From Allobranchiibius huperziae (GTDB lineage: Bacteria > Actinomycetota > Actinomycetes > Actinomycetales > Dermatophilaceae), in contig NZ_JACCFW010000001.1 of NCBI RefSeq assembly GCF_013410455.1, positions 884,929 through 948,928 on the forward strand: a stretch of DNA of 64,000 bases, given 5' to 3'. The notes beneath the pieces were generated by a model. It searched no databases, was not told the origin of the DNA, and saw only the letters and a list, made by a program, of their open reading frames with translations. Both the position numbers and the translations under genes were made by a program. Below, piece by piece: positions 17,127 to 25,932 of the stretch. Within the stretch, counting starts at the first letter, position 1, and each line of letters begins with the position of its first letter.

Positions 17127-19634
17127 CTACTCGCTGGTCTTGAGGGTGAGGCGCCACAAGGTCAGCCCTGCGAAGAGCACTGTCAGCACCAGGAGCATCG
17201 AGGCGGCGAGCGTGCCGTTGCTCAGCGTGTGCTCCCACAGCGGGTCCTTGTCGTTCAAGGTGAACCGGTCGAGGTCGACGGTCACCGCTGCCAGGCTGAA
17301 TCCCCATCGGGCCGGCGCGAGCCAGGACACCTGCTCGAGCACGATCCGTCCCGTAACGGGGAAGAGACCGCCGCACAGCACCAGCTGCGCCATGATCGAG
17401 ACCACCAGCAGCGGCATGACCTGCTCGGAGGTGCGTACGACGCTCGACATCAGCAGCCCCAGCGCCATCGCCGACAAGGCGGTGAGCCAGCACGCGATGA
17501 TCAGCTCCAGGGTGGGCGAGCCCAGCAGGACGGCACTGCTCGGGGGCGCCTTGCGCGTCTCGACCAGCAGCACCAGCACGACAGCCTGCAGCAGGGTCAG
17601 CAGTCCGAAGATCAGCAGTTTCGCCAGGACGTAACCGGTGCTGGACAGTCCGACGGCCCTCTCCCGCTTGAAGATCGCCCGCTCTCCGACCAGCTCCCGC
17701 ACGCTCACCGCCGTACCCATGAAGACCGATCCGAGGATCAGGATCACCAGGATCTGACTGGCCTCGATGCCGGACCGGGGGATCGGCTGACCGCCCTCCA
17801 GGAACGTCGTGAACGACAGGCCGTACCTGCCGGGCACCACCATCGTCAGCAGCGCCAACACGATCGGGAGCAGCACCATGAACGCCGCGTAGCCGCGGTC
17901 GGCCAGGATCACCCGGACGTGCCGCCGGGCCAGCGTGGACAGCTGCGAGGTGATGCTCTGCTGGCGCGGTGGCCGCTCCTGGGGTCCGCCGTCGCCGCGC
18001 GGCGCACGCAACGGACCGGCCACCTGCTCGTCCTGCAGGGGCGAGGTGCGGAACCGGTGCTGGACGCCGGCCGGGTCTGCCGTGACCGCGTTGAAGACGT
18101 CGGCGTGGTCGCGGGCGCCGAAGAACGGCAGCAGCTGGTCCGGCGGACCGAAGTAGGCGACCCTGCCGCCCGGTGCGAGCAGCAGCACCTTGTCGCAGAC
18201 GTGCAGGTTGGCGACGCTGTGGGTGATCACCGCGACCGTCCGACCGCCGTCGGCGAGATCCCGCAGGGTCTGCATGACCTGCTTGTCCAGGCCGGGGTCC
18301 AGCCCGGACGTCGGCTCGTCCAGGAAGAGCAGGGACGGCCGGGTCAGCAGCTCCAACGCGACCGAGGTGCGCTTGCGCTGTCCGCCGGAGAGGCGGTCGA
18401 CCCGGGTGTCGGCGTGCTCGGACAGCCCGAGCTCGGCCATCACCTCCTCGACGCGCTGCATCCGCAGGTGCGCGTCCAGGTCGTCGGGGAAGCGCAGCTC
18501 CGCGGCGAAGCGCAGCGCCTGACGGACGGTGAGCTGGCGGTGCACCACGTCGTCCTGCGGGACCACGCCGATGCGGTGCCGTAGGTCCTGGAAGTTCTGG
18601 TAGAGGTCGCGGCTGTCGTAGTAGACCTCGCCGCTGGTCGCGGGCTGCGAGCCGGTCAGCGCCTTCAGCATCGTGGACTTGCCGGCGCCCGACGGGCCGA
18701 TGATCGCCAGCAGGCTCGACCCGGGCAGCGCGAACGACACGTCGTCGAGCAGCAGCTTGCCGTCCGACAGCGCGTACGACAGGTGGTTGGCGATGAATGC
18801 GACGTCGCCCTGGTCGACGCTGGCGACCAGCTGTCCGTGGCGCACCGTGAAGCGGGAGTGCCCGACCGCGAGCAGGTCGCCCTCGCCGAGCCGGCCCACC
18901 TCGACACGCTGCCCGTTGACGTAGGTGCCGTTGCGGCTGCCGAGGTCGTGCACCTCGAACCCGCCGTCCTGCGGCACCAGCTCGGTGTGCCGCCGCGAGA
19001 CCAGCAGGTCATCGAGCACGATCTGGTTCTCCAGACCGCGCCCGATGCCGAGCACCATCGGACCCGACGGCTGCCATCCGCCGCGGTCCGGTCTGAACTG
19101 GTCGGGCGCCGGGATGACCTGCGGCACAGAGGAACTCACGGCGGCATACCCGCCTGGTTCGGGTCTGCGTTCGGGCATCGGACCGCTCGGCAGCTGGTAG
19201 CGGTCGAAGACGACGCCGGTGTTACTGGGTGCCAGGGCGGGCGCCGGGGCAGCGGTGGGGCGGCTGCGGGGCAGCTGCCCGGCGGGGACACCGGTCGGCT
19301 GGGGAGCCGGCGCCGGGACGAACCGGACCTGCAACGTCGGTCCCTGCGCGCCGCCGAGCCGGATGACGCCCCCGGCCGGTACGACGGTCGGTCCGGTGAT
19401 CCGCCGACCGTCGATCCAGGTGCCGTTCGCGCTGCCGAGATCGCTGGCGACGACGGTGGCACCCTGGCGGGTCAGCCCGACGTGCCGTCGCGAGGCGCCG
19501 GCCTCGGGGATGCTGAGTTCGCAGTCGCGCGAACGTCCCACGGTGATCGACTCCCCGGGCGCGAGCGGGCGCACCCCGCCGGGGAAGGCCAGCGTGAGAT
19601 CGCCCGCGTGGCCGCGGTCGTCGTATCCGTCCAT
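17127..19634 (-). CDS. Double-FHA ABC transporter, Rv1747-like
   Basis: An 835-residue full-length fusion. FHA 1 lies at about 25-100 (VGRSRDCELSIPEAGASRRH, SANGTWIDG). A Pro-rich linker is followed by FHA 2 at about 195-265 (GIGRGLENQIVL, SRRH, SRNGTYVNG). An ABC ATPase follows (GPSGAGKST, LSGGQRKR, LFLDEPTSGLDPG) and then an ABC2-type membrane domain with about six TM helices. This order is that of mycobacterial Rv1747, a transporter controlled by Ser/Thr kinase phosphorylation read through its FHA domains; its cargo is likely a lipid or cell-wall glycoconjugate. The next upstream gene is another FHA protein. Confidence 0.92.
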   Translation of the reverse strand: MDGYDDRGHAGDLTLAFPGGVRPLAPGESITVGRSRDCELSIPEAGASRRHVGLTRQGATVVASDLGSANGTWIDGRRITGPTVVPAGGVIRLGGAQGPTLQVRFVPAPAPQPTGVPAGQLPRSRPTAAPAPALAPSNTGVVFDRYQLPSGPMPERRPEPGGYAAVSSSVPQVIPAPDQFRPDRGGWQPSGPMVLGIGRGLENQIVLDDLLVSRRHTELVPQDGGFEVHDLGSRNGTYVNGQRVEVGRLGEGDLLAVGHSRFTVRHGQLVASVDQGDVAFIANHLSYALSDGKLLLDDVSFALPGSSLLAIIGPSGAGKSTMLKALTGSQPATSGEVYYDSRDLYQNFQDLRHRIGVVPQDDVVHRQLTVRQALRFAAELRFPDDLDAHLRMQRVEEVMAELGLSEHADTRVDRLSGGQRKRTSVALELLTRPSLLFLDEPTSGLDPGLDKQVMQTLRDLADGGRTVAVITHSVANLHVCDKVLLLAPGGRVAYFGPPDQLLPFFGARDHADVFNAVTADPAGVQHRFRTSPLQDEQVAGPLRAPRGDGGPQERPPRQQSITSQLSTLARRHVRVILADRGYAAFMVLLPIVLALLTMVVPGRYGLSFTTFLEGGQPIPRSGIEASQILVILILGSVFMGTAVSVRELVGERAIFKRERAVGLSSTGYVLAKLLIFGLLTLLQAVVLVLLVETRKAPPSSAVLLGSPTLELIIACWLTALSAMALGLLMSSVVRTSEQVMPLLVVSIMAQLVLCGGLFPVTGRIVLEQVSWLAPARWGFSLAAVTVDLDRFTLNDKDPLWEHTLSNGTLAASMLLVLTVLFAGLTLWRLTLKTSE

Positions 19635-19646
19635 GGAGGGTGCGGC

Positions 19647-20417
19647 TCAGACGCTCACGAGCCAGCCGTCGCGCACCTCGAACGTCGTGGCGCCGATGCC
19701 CAACCGGTCTCCCTCGTGCAGCGCTGTGCGCTCCACGCGGTGGCCGTTGACGTAGGTGCCGTTGCGGCTGCCGAGATCCTGCAGGACCAGCCCGTCGTCG
19801 TCGGCGGTGATCCGCACATGGTGGCGCGAGACCAGCATGTCGTCCAGCACGATGGAGTTGCCGCGGCCGCGACCGATCGTGAGCGCCTCCTCGTCGTCGG
19901 AGGCGTCCGCCGGCTCGGGGTCGCGCTGTGCGGAGGGCTGCTGCGCGGGCACGGGTGCGGGGACCGGTTCGGGGAAGGCGACCGGAGCAGGCGGCTCCTG
20001 ACGCACCGGCGCGGGGGCCGGTGCAGGTTCGGGCGCGGCCTGCTTCTCCGGCGACGGGGCGGGCGCCGCGGCCGGGGCCGCCACCGGCGGGTGGATCGAG
20101 GACTCGGTCACGGGCGCGGGCGGCACGAAGACCTCACGCGGCTGCGGCGCGTCGAACGGGTGCGGTCCGGACCACCCGCGCGGCGCGGACGGGGAGGTCG
20201 TGCGATACCACACGATGGGTGCGGGCTGCGCCGGACCTGTCGGCCGGCCGGTGTCGCCCTGCTCGCCGTAGTGCTGGCGGGCGGGGGAGTCGCCACCTCG
20301 GGCCTGTGGGTCGCCGTACGGCGGCCGCTCGCCTCCTGCGTGCTCGCCGAAGTCCTGCCGGGCGGCACCGGTGCCGCCGTTCTCCGGCGGCCGGTAGGGG
20401 TCGTGCGGGTGGCTCAT
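19647..20417 (-). CDS. FHA-domain protein with disordered Pro/Ala-rich N-terminus
   Basis: A 256-residue protein. Residues 1 to about 170 are low-complexity (Pro, Ala, Gln, Gly). The C-terminal 85 residues form an FHA domain (GRGRGNSIVLDDMLVSRHH, SRNGTYVNG, DRLGIGATTFEV). FHA domains bind phosphothreonine. It is 12 nt upstream of the FHA-ABC transporter and likely in the same operon. No Ser/Thr kinase gene is in the window to supply the signal. Confidence 0.85.
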   Translation of the reverse strand: MSHPHDPYRPPENGGTGAARQDFGEHAGGERPPYGDPQARGGDSPARQHYGEQGDTGRPTGPAQPAPIVWYRTTSPSAPRGWSGPHPFDAPQPREVFVPPAPVTESSIHPPVAAPAAAPAPSPEKQAAPEPAPAPAPVRQEPPAPVAFPEPVPAPVPAQQPSAQRDPEPADASDDEEALTIGRGRGNSIVLDDMLVSRHHVRITADDDGLVLQDLGSRNGTYVNGHRVERTALHEGDRLGIGATTFEVRDGWLVSV

Positions 20418-20528
20418 GGCGTCTCCACGTTTCGAAAAAGGCTCGGTGTCAGGCGTCAGGTGCTGCGAGGCTGGTCACATCGGGCCCCACACTAATGCTG
20501 CACGATGCGTGATCACGGCACTCCGGAC

Positions 20529-20540
20529 TACCTTGGAGGA
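20529..20540 (+). promoter_or_regulatory. Leaderless -10 element of NDH-2 gene
   Basis: TACCTT at 20529-20534 with 6 nt to the ATG. A GGAGGA also touches the ATG but is too close (0-1 nt) to act as a normal ribosome-binding site. Confidence 0.5.
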
Positions 20541-21968
20541 ATGCAGGCTTCGCTGGCACCCCAGGCAACCCGGCGACACCGCGTCGTCATCATCGGTTCG
20601 GGCTTCGGTGGTCTCTTCGCCGCACGGGCCCTCAAGCGTGCCGACGTCGACGTCACGTTGATCTCCGGGACAACGCACCACCTCTTCCAGCCGCTGCTCT
20701 ACCAGGTCGCGACCGGGATCCTGTCCGAGGGCCTGATCGCCCCCTCGACCCGCGAGGTGCTGGCCCGGCAGAAGAACGCGCAGGTGTTCTTCGGTCACGT
20801 CACCGGCATCGACGTCGACAAGCACCAGGTGGTCACCGACGCGCTCGACCAGCGGCACGTCTACGAGTACGACAGCCTCATCGTCGCGGCGGGTGCCGGT
20901 CAGTCCTACTTCGGCAACGACCACTTCGCACGGTTCGCCCCGGGCATGAAGAGCATTGACGATGCCCTGGAGTTGCGCGGGCGGATCTTCGGCTCCTTCG
21001 AACTGGCGGAGATGGCCGCGGCGTCCGGTCGCACCGACGACGTGACCCGGCTGATGACGTTCGTGGTGGTCGGCGCCGGGGCCACCGGGGTCGAGATGGC
21101 CGGCCAGATCGCCGAGCTGTCCAAGCGGACCCTGTCGCACGACTTCCGGGCCATCAAGTCCCAGCACGCGCACATCGTGCTGCTCGACGCGATGGACAAG
21201 GTGCTCCCGCCGTACGGCGACCGCCTCGGCGGGAAGGCCAAGCGCCGCCTCGAGAAGCTCGGGGTCACCGTCACGCTGGGCGCGAAGGTCGTCGACGTCG
21301 ACGCCGAGGGCATCGAGTACGAGTCGCACGACGGCACCCGGCACCGCATCGAGGCGCTGTGCAAGGTCTGGGCAGCGGGGGTGTCCGCCAGCCCGCTCGG
21401 CCGGATGCTCGCGGAGAAGACCGGCGCACAGGTCGACCGCAACGGGCGGGTGCACGTCGAGAAGGACCTGACGCTGCCCGGCCACCCGGAGATCTTCCTG
21501 GTCGGCGACATGATCGCGCTGGACAATTTGCCCGGTGTCGCACAGGTCGCGATCCAGGGCGGCAAGTACGCGGCGAAGCGGATCAAGGCGCGGCTCGCGG
21601 GTACCCCTGACGACAAGCCGTTCCACTACTTCGACAAGGGTTCGATGGCGACCGTCTCGCGGTTCAGCGCGGTGGCCAAGATCGGCAAGATCGAGGTCTC
21701 CGGTTTCGTGGCCTGGGTCATGTGGCTGGGGGTGCACCTCGTCTACATCATCGGATTCAAGAGTCAGATCGGCACGTTCTTCCATTGGGTGGTGTCCTTC
21801 CTCGGCCGGGGCCGCGGTGAGCGCACCTCGACCGAGCAGCAGATCTACGCCCGGGTCGCCATTCAGAGGCTGGGCGAAGACTTCACCCCGTCCATCACCA
21901 ACAGCGACGGCGATCTGGATCGCACGCGCGCGGTCGCCATCGACCGACTGGCCGGGGAGACCGGCTGA
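20541..21968 (+). CDS. ndh: Type II NADH:quinone oxidoreductase
   Basis: A 475-residue FAD flavoprotein that oxidises NADH and reduces quinone at the membrane surface without pumping protons. The first dinucleotide fold is VVIIGSGFGG (FAD) and the second is VVVGAGATGVEMAG (NADH). The FAD-binding block with TLPGHPEIFLVGDM lies near residue 320, and the amphipathic C-terminal region has a hydrophobic stretch (WVMWLGVHLVYIIGF) consistent with membrane association. The start at 20541 is preferred over the in-frame 20505 because of TACCTT-N6 and family length. Confidence 0.92.
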   Translation: MQASLAPQATRRHRVVIIGSGFGGLFAARALKRADVDVTLISGTTHHLFQPLLYQVATGILSEGLIAPSTREVLARQKNAQVFFGHVTGIDVDKHQVVTDALDQRHVYEYDSLIVAAGAGQSYFGNDHFARFAPGMKSIDDALELRGRIFGSFELAEMAAASGRTDDVTRLMTFVVVGAGATGVEMAGQIAELSKRTLSHDFRAIKSQHAHIVLLDAMDKVLPPYGDRLGGKAKRRLEKLGVTVTLGAKVVDVDAEGIEYESHDGTRHRIEALCKVWAAGVSASPLGRMLAEKTGAQVDRNGRVHVEKDLTLPGHPEIFLVGDMIALDNLPGVAQVAIQGGKYAAKRIKARLAGTPDDKPFHYFDKGSMATVSRFSAVAKIGKIEVSGFVAWVMWLGVHLVYIIGFKSQIGTFFHWVVSFLGRGRGERTSTEQQIYARVAIQRLGEDFTPSITNSDGDLDRTRAVAIDRLAGETG

Positions 21969-22004
21969 CGGGAGCGGCGCACCCGCCTCCCTAGGGTGGG
22001 GTGC

Positions 22005-23291
22005 ATGCCGCTGGACTATCAGGTCGAGACCTGCACGCTGCCCAACGGGTTGCGGGTGGTCGTCGCGCCGGACCACAACGTGCCCACCGTCGCGGTCAAC
22101 CTGTGGGTCGCCGTCGGGTCACGCCACGAGGCGGTCGGCCGTACCGGGTTCGCGCACCTCTTCGAGCACCTGATGTTCCAGGGGTCGCGCAACGTCGCCG
22201 AGGGCGAGCACTTCTCCCGGCTGCAGGCCGCGGGTGCCCGACTCAACGCGACCACCTGGTTCGACCGCACCAATTACTTCGAGGTGGTGCCGACCGGCGC
22301 GCTCGACCTCGCGCTGTGGATGGAGGCCGACCGGCACGGCCACCTGCTCGATGCGGTCAACCAGGCCAACCTGGACAACCAGCGCGACGTGGTCAAGGAG
22401 GAGAAGCGCCAGCGCTACGACAACCGGCCGTACGGCAATGCATTGCCCGACATCTACGCCGCCGTCTTCCCCGAAGGGCACCCCTACCACCACAGCACCA
22501 TCGGGTCGATGGAGGATCTGGACGCGGCGTCCCTGGAGGACGTGCGCTCGTTCTTCGCGGCCCACTACCGCCCTAGCAACACCGTCCTCACGTTGTGCGG
22601 CGACGTGAGCGTCGAGGCCGGATTCGACGCCGCCGCAAAGTATTTCGGTGACCTGCCGACCGTGGAACGCCCGCCGGTGCCGCCGACCGCGCCGCTGCCC
22701 CCGCTGACCACGCCGGTACGGGTGGAGCGCGTCGAGGACGTGCCGAGCGACCGGGTCTACATCGCCTTCCGGCTGCCCGGTGACCGCACGGACGACTACC
22801 TCGCCTGCGAGCTCGCGATGGACCTGCTCGCAGGAATGGCCACGTCGCGGCTCTACCGCCGCGTCGTACGCCGGGAGCGCCTGGCCGACCACGTCTTCCG
22901 CAGCGCGTTCGGTCTCGCCGGCGGGGTCTCGCTCGGCATGCTCGGCGCCGACGTCGCGCAGGGACACTCCGTGGCCGAGTTGGAGACCGCCGTGCACGAG
23001 GAGCTCGTGACACTGGCCGCATCACCGCCGACGGAGGAGGAGATGCAGGTGCTGCGCGCGGGCGCGACCCGCGACGTGCTGCAGGCCTTCGCCAGCACCC
23101 AGGAGCGGGCCGATTTCATCAGCCAGTACACCCTCCTGCACGACGACCCGACCTACGTGAACACCCATCTGGAGGAGCTGCTCGCCGTGACGCCCGAGCA
23201 GATCCAGCAGGCCGCGGCGCGGTACCTGCAGCCGGACAACACCGCCACGGTCGTCTACCGCAGGACCGACAGCGCGAAGGACGACGCATGA
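22005..23291 (+). CDS. M16 family zinc peptidase, catalytic subunit
   Basis: A 428-residue pitrilysin-type protease. The inverted zinc motif HxxEH is present as HLFEHLMF (about 51-58), with the second-site glutamate in the helix DNQRDVVKEEKRQRYDNRPYG (about 127-147). The C-terminal M16 domain follows. It overlaps the next gene by ATGA; such pairs form a heterodimer in which one subunit is catalytic. TAGGGT lies 7 nt before the ATG (leaderless pattern). In-frame starts upstream at 21996 are less likely. Confidence 0.92.
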   Translation: MPLDYQVETCTLPNGLRVVVAPDHNVPTVAVNLWVAVGSRHEAVGRTGFAHLFEHLMFQGSRNVAEGEHFSRLQAAGARLNATTWFDRTNYFEVVPTGALDLALWMEADRHGHLLDAVNQANLDNQRDVVKEEKRQRYDNRPYGNALPDIYAAVFPEGHPYHHSTIGSMEDLDAASLEDVRSFFAAHYRPSNTVLTLCGDVSVEAGFDAAAKYFGDLPTVERPPVPPTAPLPPLTTPVRVERVEDVPSDRVYIAFRLPGDRTDDYLACELAMDLLAGMATSRLYRRVVRRERLADHVFRSAFGLAGGVSLGMLGADVAQGHSVAELETAVHEELVTLAASPPTEEEMQVLRAGATRDVLQAFASTQERADFISQYTLLHDDPTYVNTHLEELLAVTPEQIQQAAARYLQPDNTATVVYRRTDSAKDDA

Positions 23292-24634
23292 CCAGCCTCG
23301 AACGCCCGCAGGTTCGACCGCCCGCCGCGTGGTCCTTCCCCGATCCCGTCGACACCACGCTGCGCAACGGCATCCCGCTGTCGGTCTTCCATCGACCGGG
23401 ACAGCACGTGGCCTCGGTCCAGGTAGTCATCCGGCTGCCCGCGACCCTGGAGCCGGCGGACCGCGAGGGGCTCGCCACCATCGTGTCGCGGACCATGGAC
23501 GAGGGCACCCGGTCGCACACCGCGGACGAGTTCGCCGGCCTGCTCGACGGCAGCGGCATTGCACTCGCGGCGAGCCAGACGCTGCTCGGCCTGACCGTGC
23601 AGCTGGAGGTCGCGACGGGTGCGCTGCGCCCTGCACTGGAGTTGGCCCTGGAGTGCCTGAGCGAGCCGGCCTTCCCCGAAGAGGAGGTCAGTCGCCATGT
23701 CGCGCAACGTCTTTCCGACATCGAGCGTGAGCTGGCCGACCCGGGGTCACGGGCTGCACTGGAGTGGATCGACGCCTACTACGACCCGACCGCGCGGGCC
23801 AGCCGCCCGGTCGCCGGGCGCACCGCGACGGTGCGTGCGATCGACGCCGCCGCCTGCCGCGACTTCCACGCCGCGCACGTGACCGCCGATGGCGCCCGGG
23901 TGCTGGTGGCGGGCGACCTGGACGCCGCCGAGGTGCATGCTGCCGTTGACGCGACGCTGGGCACGTGGTCCACGACGGGCACGGGGTCGGCCGGCTCCGG
24001 TGTGCTGGACCTGCCGCGTGCCGGCGGTGACCGCGTGGTCTTCGTGCACCGGCCCGGATCGGTGCAGACCCAGGTGCAGCTCGGGTGGGGCGGTCCGTCG
24101 CGACGTGTCGACGGCGGATGGGCGCCGTACCCGGTGCTGGCTTACTTGGTGGGCGGCTCACCCGGGGCGCGGATCGACCGGGTGCTGCGCGAGGACAAGG
24201 GCTACACCTACGGATTCGGCGCCGGTTTCCGGCCCCGCGGTGCCAGCGGCACCTTCGTGGCGGGCGGCTCCGTGCGCGGCGACGTGACCGCCCCTGCCGT
24301 GGAGCTGCTGTGGGAGGTGCTGGACGGCGTCGCCGACGGCTTCACCCAGGAGGAGCTGCGCTCCGGCGTGGACTACGTCGGGATGACGGCGCCGGGGCGG
24401 TACGCCACGGCGGACGCGGTCGCCGACGAGGCGGCGGCACTCGCGCTGGACGGCCTCGACACCGGTTTCGTCACCGACTACCTGCGCGACCTTCGTGGGC
24501 TGACCGCCGATGACCTGGCGCAGGCGTGGGCGCGATGGGGCAGGCAGCCTCGCACGCTGGTGCTGGTCGGGGACGCCGAGGCCCACGCGGACGCCGTACG
24601 CGCTCTCGGGCGCAGCGACGTCACCGTCGTCTGA
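23288..24634 (+). CDS. M16 family peptidase, non-catalytic subunit
   Basis: A 448-residue M16 homologue without the HxxEH motif: the region where it should lie reads ADREGLATIVSRTMDEGT. The substrate-anchoring R/Y region typical of the partner subunit is visible in DRVLREDKGYTYGFGAGFRPRG (about 299-320). It probably pairs with the gene immediately upstream, with coupled translation through ATGA. Confidence 0.88.
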   Translation: MTSLERPQVRPPAAWSFPDPVDTTLRNGIPLSVFHRPGQHVASVQVVIRLPATLEPADREGLATIVSRTMDEGTRSHTADEFAGLLDGSGIALAASQTLLGLTVQLEVATGALRPALELALECLSEPAFPEEEVSRHVAQRLSDIERELADPGSRAALEWIDAYYDPTARASRPVAGRTATVRAIDAAACRDFHAAHVTADGARVLVAGDLDAAEVHAAVDATLGTWSTTGTGSAGSGVLDLPRAGGDRVVFVHRPGSVQTQVQLGWGGPSRRVDGGWAPYPVLAYLVGGSPGARIDRVLREDKGYTYGFGAGFRPRGASGTFVAGGSVRGDVTAPAVELLWEVLDGVADGFTQEELRSGVDYVGMTAPGRYATADAVADEAAALALDGLDTGFVTDYLRDLRGLTADDLAQAWARWGRQPRTLVLVGDAEAHADAVRALGRSDVTVV

Positions 24635-24649
24635 GCGAGCTGCTCAGTC

Positions 24650-25084
24650 TCAGTCGACGTCGATCACGGCGGCGTAGGTGCCGATGCCGACCAGTGCGTC
24701 GCCGCGGGCTGAGCCGTCCGGGTAGTGGATCGTCTCCAGCAGACCGGTGCTCGGGTCGAAGTCGACGTCCTTGACCTCGCCGAGGTCGTCGCCGCGGGTG
24801 CTGAGCACCCGCTTGCCCATGAGCTGGTAGTCCTTGTCCGACAGTTCCTTCATCGGCCCGTCGGCCTCGGACAGCACCCCGACGTCGGCCACCGTGACCG
24901 CGTCGTCGCCGAAGCCGGTCACGTCGCTCCAGGTGAGGATCTCCCCGTGCTTGTCGGTCTTGCGCAGCACCAGCGCGGCGATCCTGCGCTGCGGGACGTC
25001 GATCACGAAGCGGGAGACCTTGCCCACCGTCTCCGCGGTGGCCAGACTCACGACCTTGCGTCCGGTCGCCTTCTTGAAACGCAT
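24650..25084 (-). CDS. PRC-barrel domain protein
   Basis: A 144-residue protein with two PRC-barrel-like halves: GRKVVSLATAETVGKVSRFVID at the N-terminus and GKRVLSTRGDDLGEVKDVDFDPS at about residue 92. PRC-barrels occur in RimM and in photosynthetic and RNA-metabolism proteins; the role here is unknown. Its ATG overlaps the previous stop as TGATG, so it is coupled to the upstream PRC gene. The frame is open to 25291, but that extension overlaps the neighbour. Confidence 0.75.
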   Translation of the reverse strand: MRFKKATGRKVVSLATAETVGKVSRFVIDVPQRRIAALVLRKTDKHGEILTWSDVTGFGDDAVTVADVGVLSEADGPMKELSDKDYQLMGKRVLSTRGDDLGEVKDVDFDPSTGLLETIHYPDGSARGDALVGIGTYAAVIDVD

Positions 25085-25674
25085 CAGCGGTCCGCCTTCA
25101 ACTGGGCCCGGAACTGCTCGACGGCCGCGCCGAAACCGGCGAGGTCGTGTCCGACGAAGTCCTTCGCGCTCGCCGGCACGATGAGGTGCTCGCCGGAGAC
25201 GGAGATGGTGTCCGGCAAGGGGATCAGCACGTCGGTGCCACTGCTGCCCAGCGCCTCGGACGCCTCGATCTCGTAGCCGACCACGTCGCACTGGCCCGAA
25301 CCGCCTTGCGACACCTCGATGATCACGTCGACGACCTTGCCGAGGTCGACGCCCGCGTCGGTGAGCACCTGCGAACCCAGCACGTTGCCGCCGGACCCGC
25401 CGCTCGACGCGGACCTGTCGAGGACGGCCTCGGTCGATTCGAGCACGTCCTCATCGGCGATCATCACCGCGTCGGCACCGAGGGAGGCCACCGAGGTCCA
25501 CGCCAGGGCCTTCTTCAACGGCCCGGCGAACAGTCCGCGTCCCGCGAGGGTGAAGCCGCCGACCTGACCGCCGCCCGCGGCGTACACGACGTCCTTGATC
25601 TGAGCGACGTCCTCGCCGCCCATCGTGACCACCGGTCGTTTGGCCAGCTTGGAGGTGCGCATCAGGCGGGTCAT
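25084..25674 (-). CDS. PRC-barrel domain protein (longer paralogue)
   Basis: A 196-residue protein with two PRC-barrel segments (KRPVVTMGGEDVAQIKDVVY at about 12-31 and GSQVLTDAGVDLGKVVDVIIE at about 98-118) and a short Ser/Gly linker between them. It is a tandem relative of the following gene. The start at 25674 creates an ATGA overlap with a 49-codon gene upstream, which supports this choice over the longer open frame. Confidence 0.72.
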   Translation of the reverse strand: MTRLMRTSKLAKRPVVTMGGEDVAQIKDVVYAAGGGQVGGFTLAGRGLFAGPLKKALAWTSVASLGADAVMIADEDVLESTEAVLDRSASSGGSGGNVLGSQVLTDAGVDLGKVVDVIIEVSQGGSGQCDVVGYEIEASEALGSSGTDVLIPLPDTISVSGEHLIVPASAKDFVGHDLAGFGAAVEQFRAQLKADR

Positions 25675-25820
25675 CGGCCACCACCGCCCTTGGTGCGCGG
25701 CGAGCCGGCCGGATCGACGATCACGCCGCCGCGCCGTCGTCGTGCCTGCACGGCGAGGACGGCCCCCACGAGCAACAGGACGATCACCACGATCACGATC
25801 AACCAGACCCACCAGCTCAT
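25671..25820 (-). CDS. 49-residue single-pass membrane peptide
   Basis: A small gene not usually called. The ATG at 25820 is preceded by GGAGG with 7-nt spacing. The product starts MSWWVW and has one strongly hydrophobic helix (about residues 5-24), then a basic patch QARRRRGG and a Gly-rich tail. Its TGA overlaps the start of the PRC-barrel gene (ATGA), so it looks like the first gene of a three-gene operon. The basic patch after the helix predicts a cytoplasmic C-terminus. No family is recognised. Confidence 0.65.
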   Translation of the reverse strand: MSWWVWLIVIVVIVLLLVGAVLAVQARRRRGGVIVDPAGSPRTKGGGGR

Positions 25821-25932
25821 CGCGGAACCTCCATGTTGTCAGCCACATTCGTCAAACGACGGTCGCGGGGAAACCGCGGCGTCCGCACGGTCCGCCGATG
25901 CTTCCGACCCTAGTCCACCCCCGGGGTGCAAC

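Noticed and set aside
17124-17200. tmRNA (ssrA) gene after smpB
   Set aside because: The opposite-strand transporter gene begins 3 nt after smpB; no tRNA-Ala-like ends are seen.
19920-20110. Pro/Ala repeats in the FHA protein as a tandem repeat array
   Set aside because: Low-complexity linker without a regular period.
25870-25932. Leaderless promoter for the DinB-like gene (TAGTCC)
   Set aside because: The hexamer is 15 nt from the ATG, outside the 6-8 nt spacing seen at the other genes.
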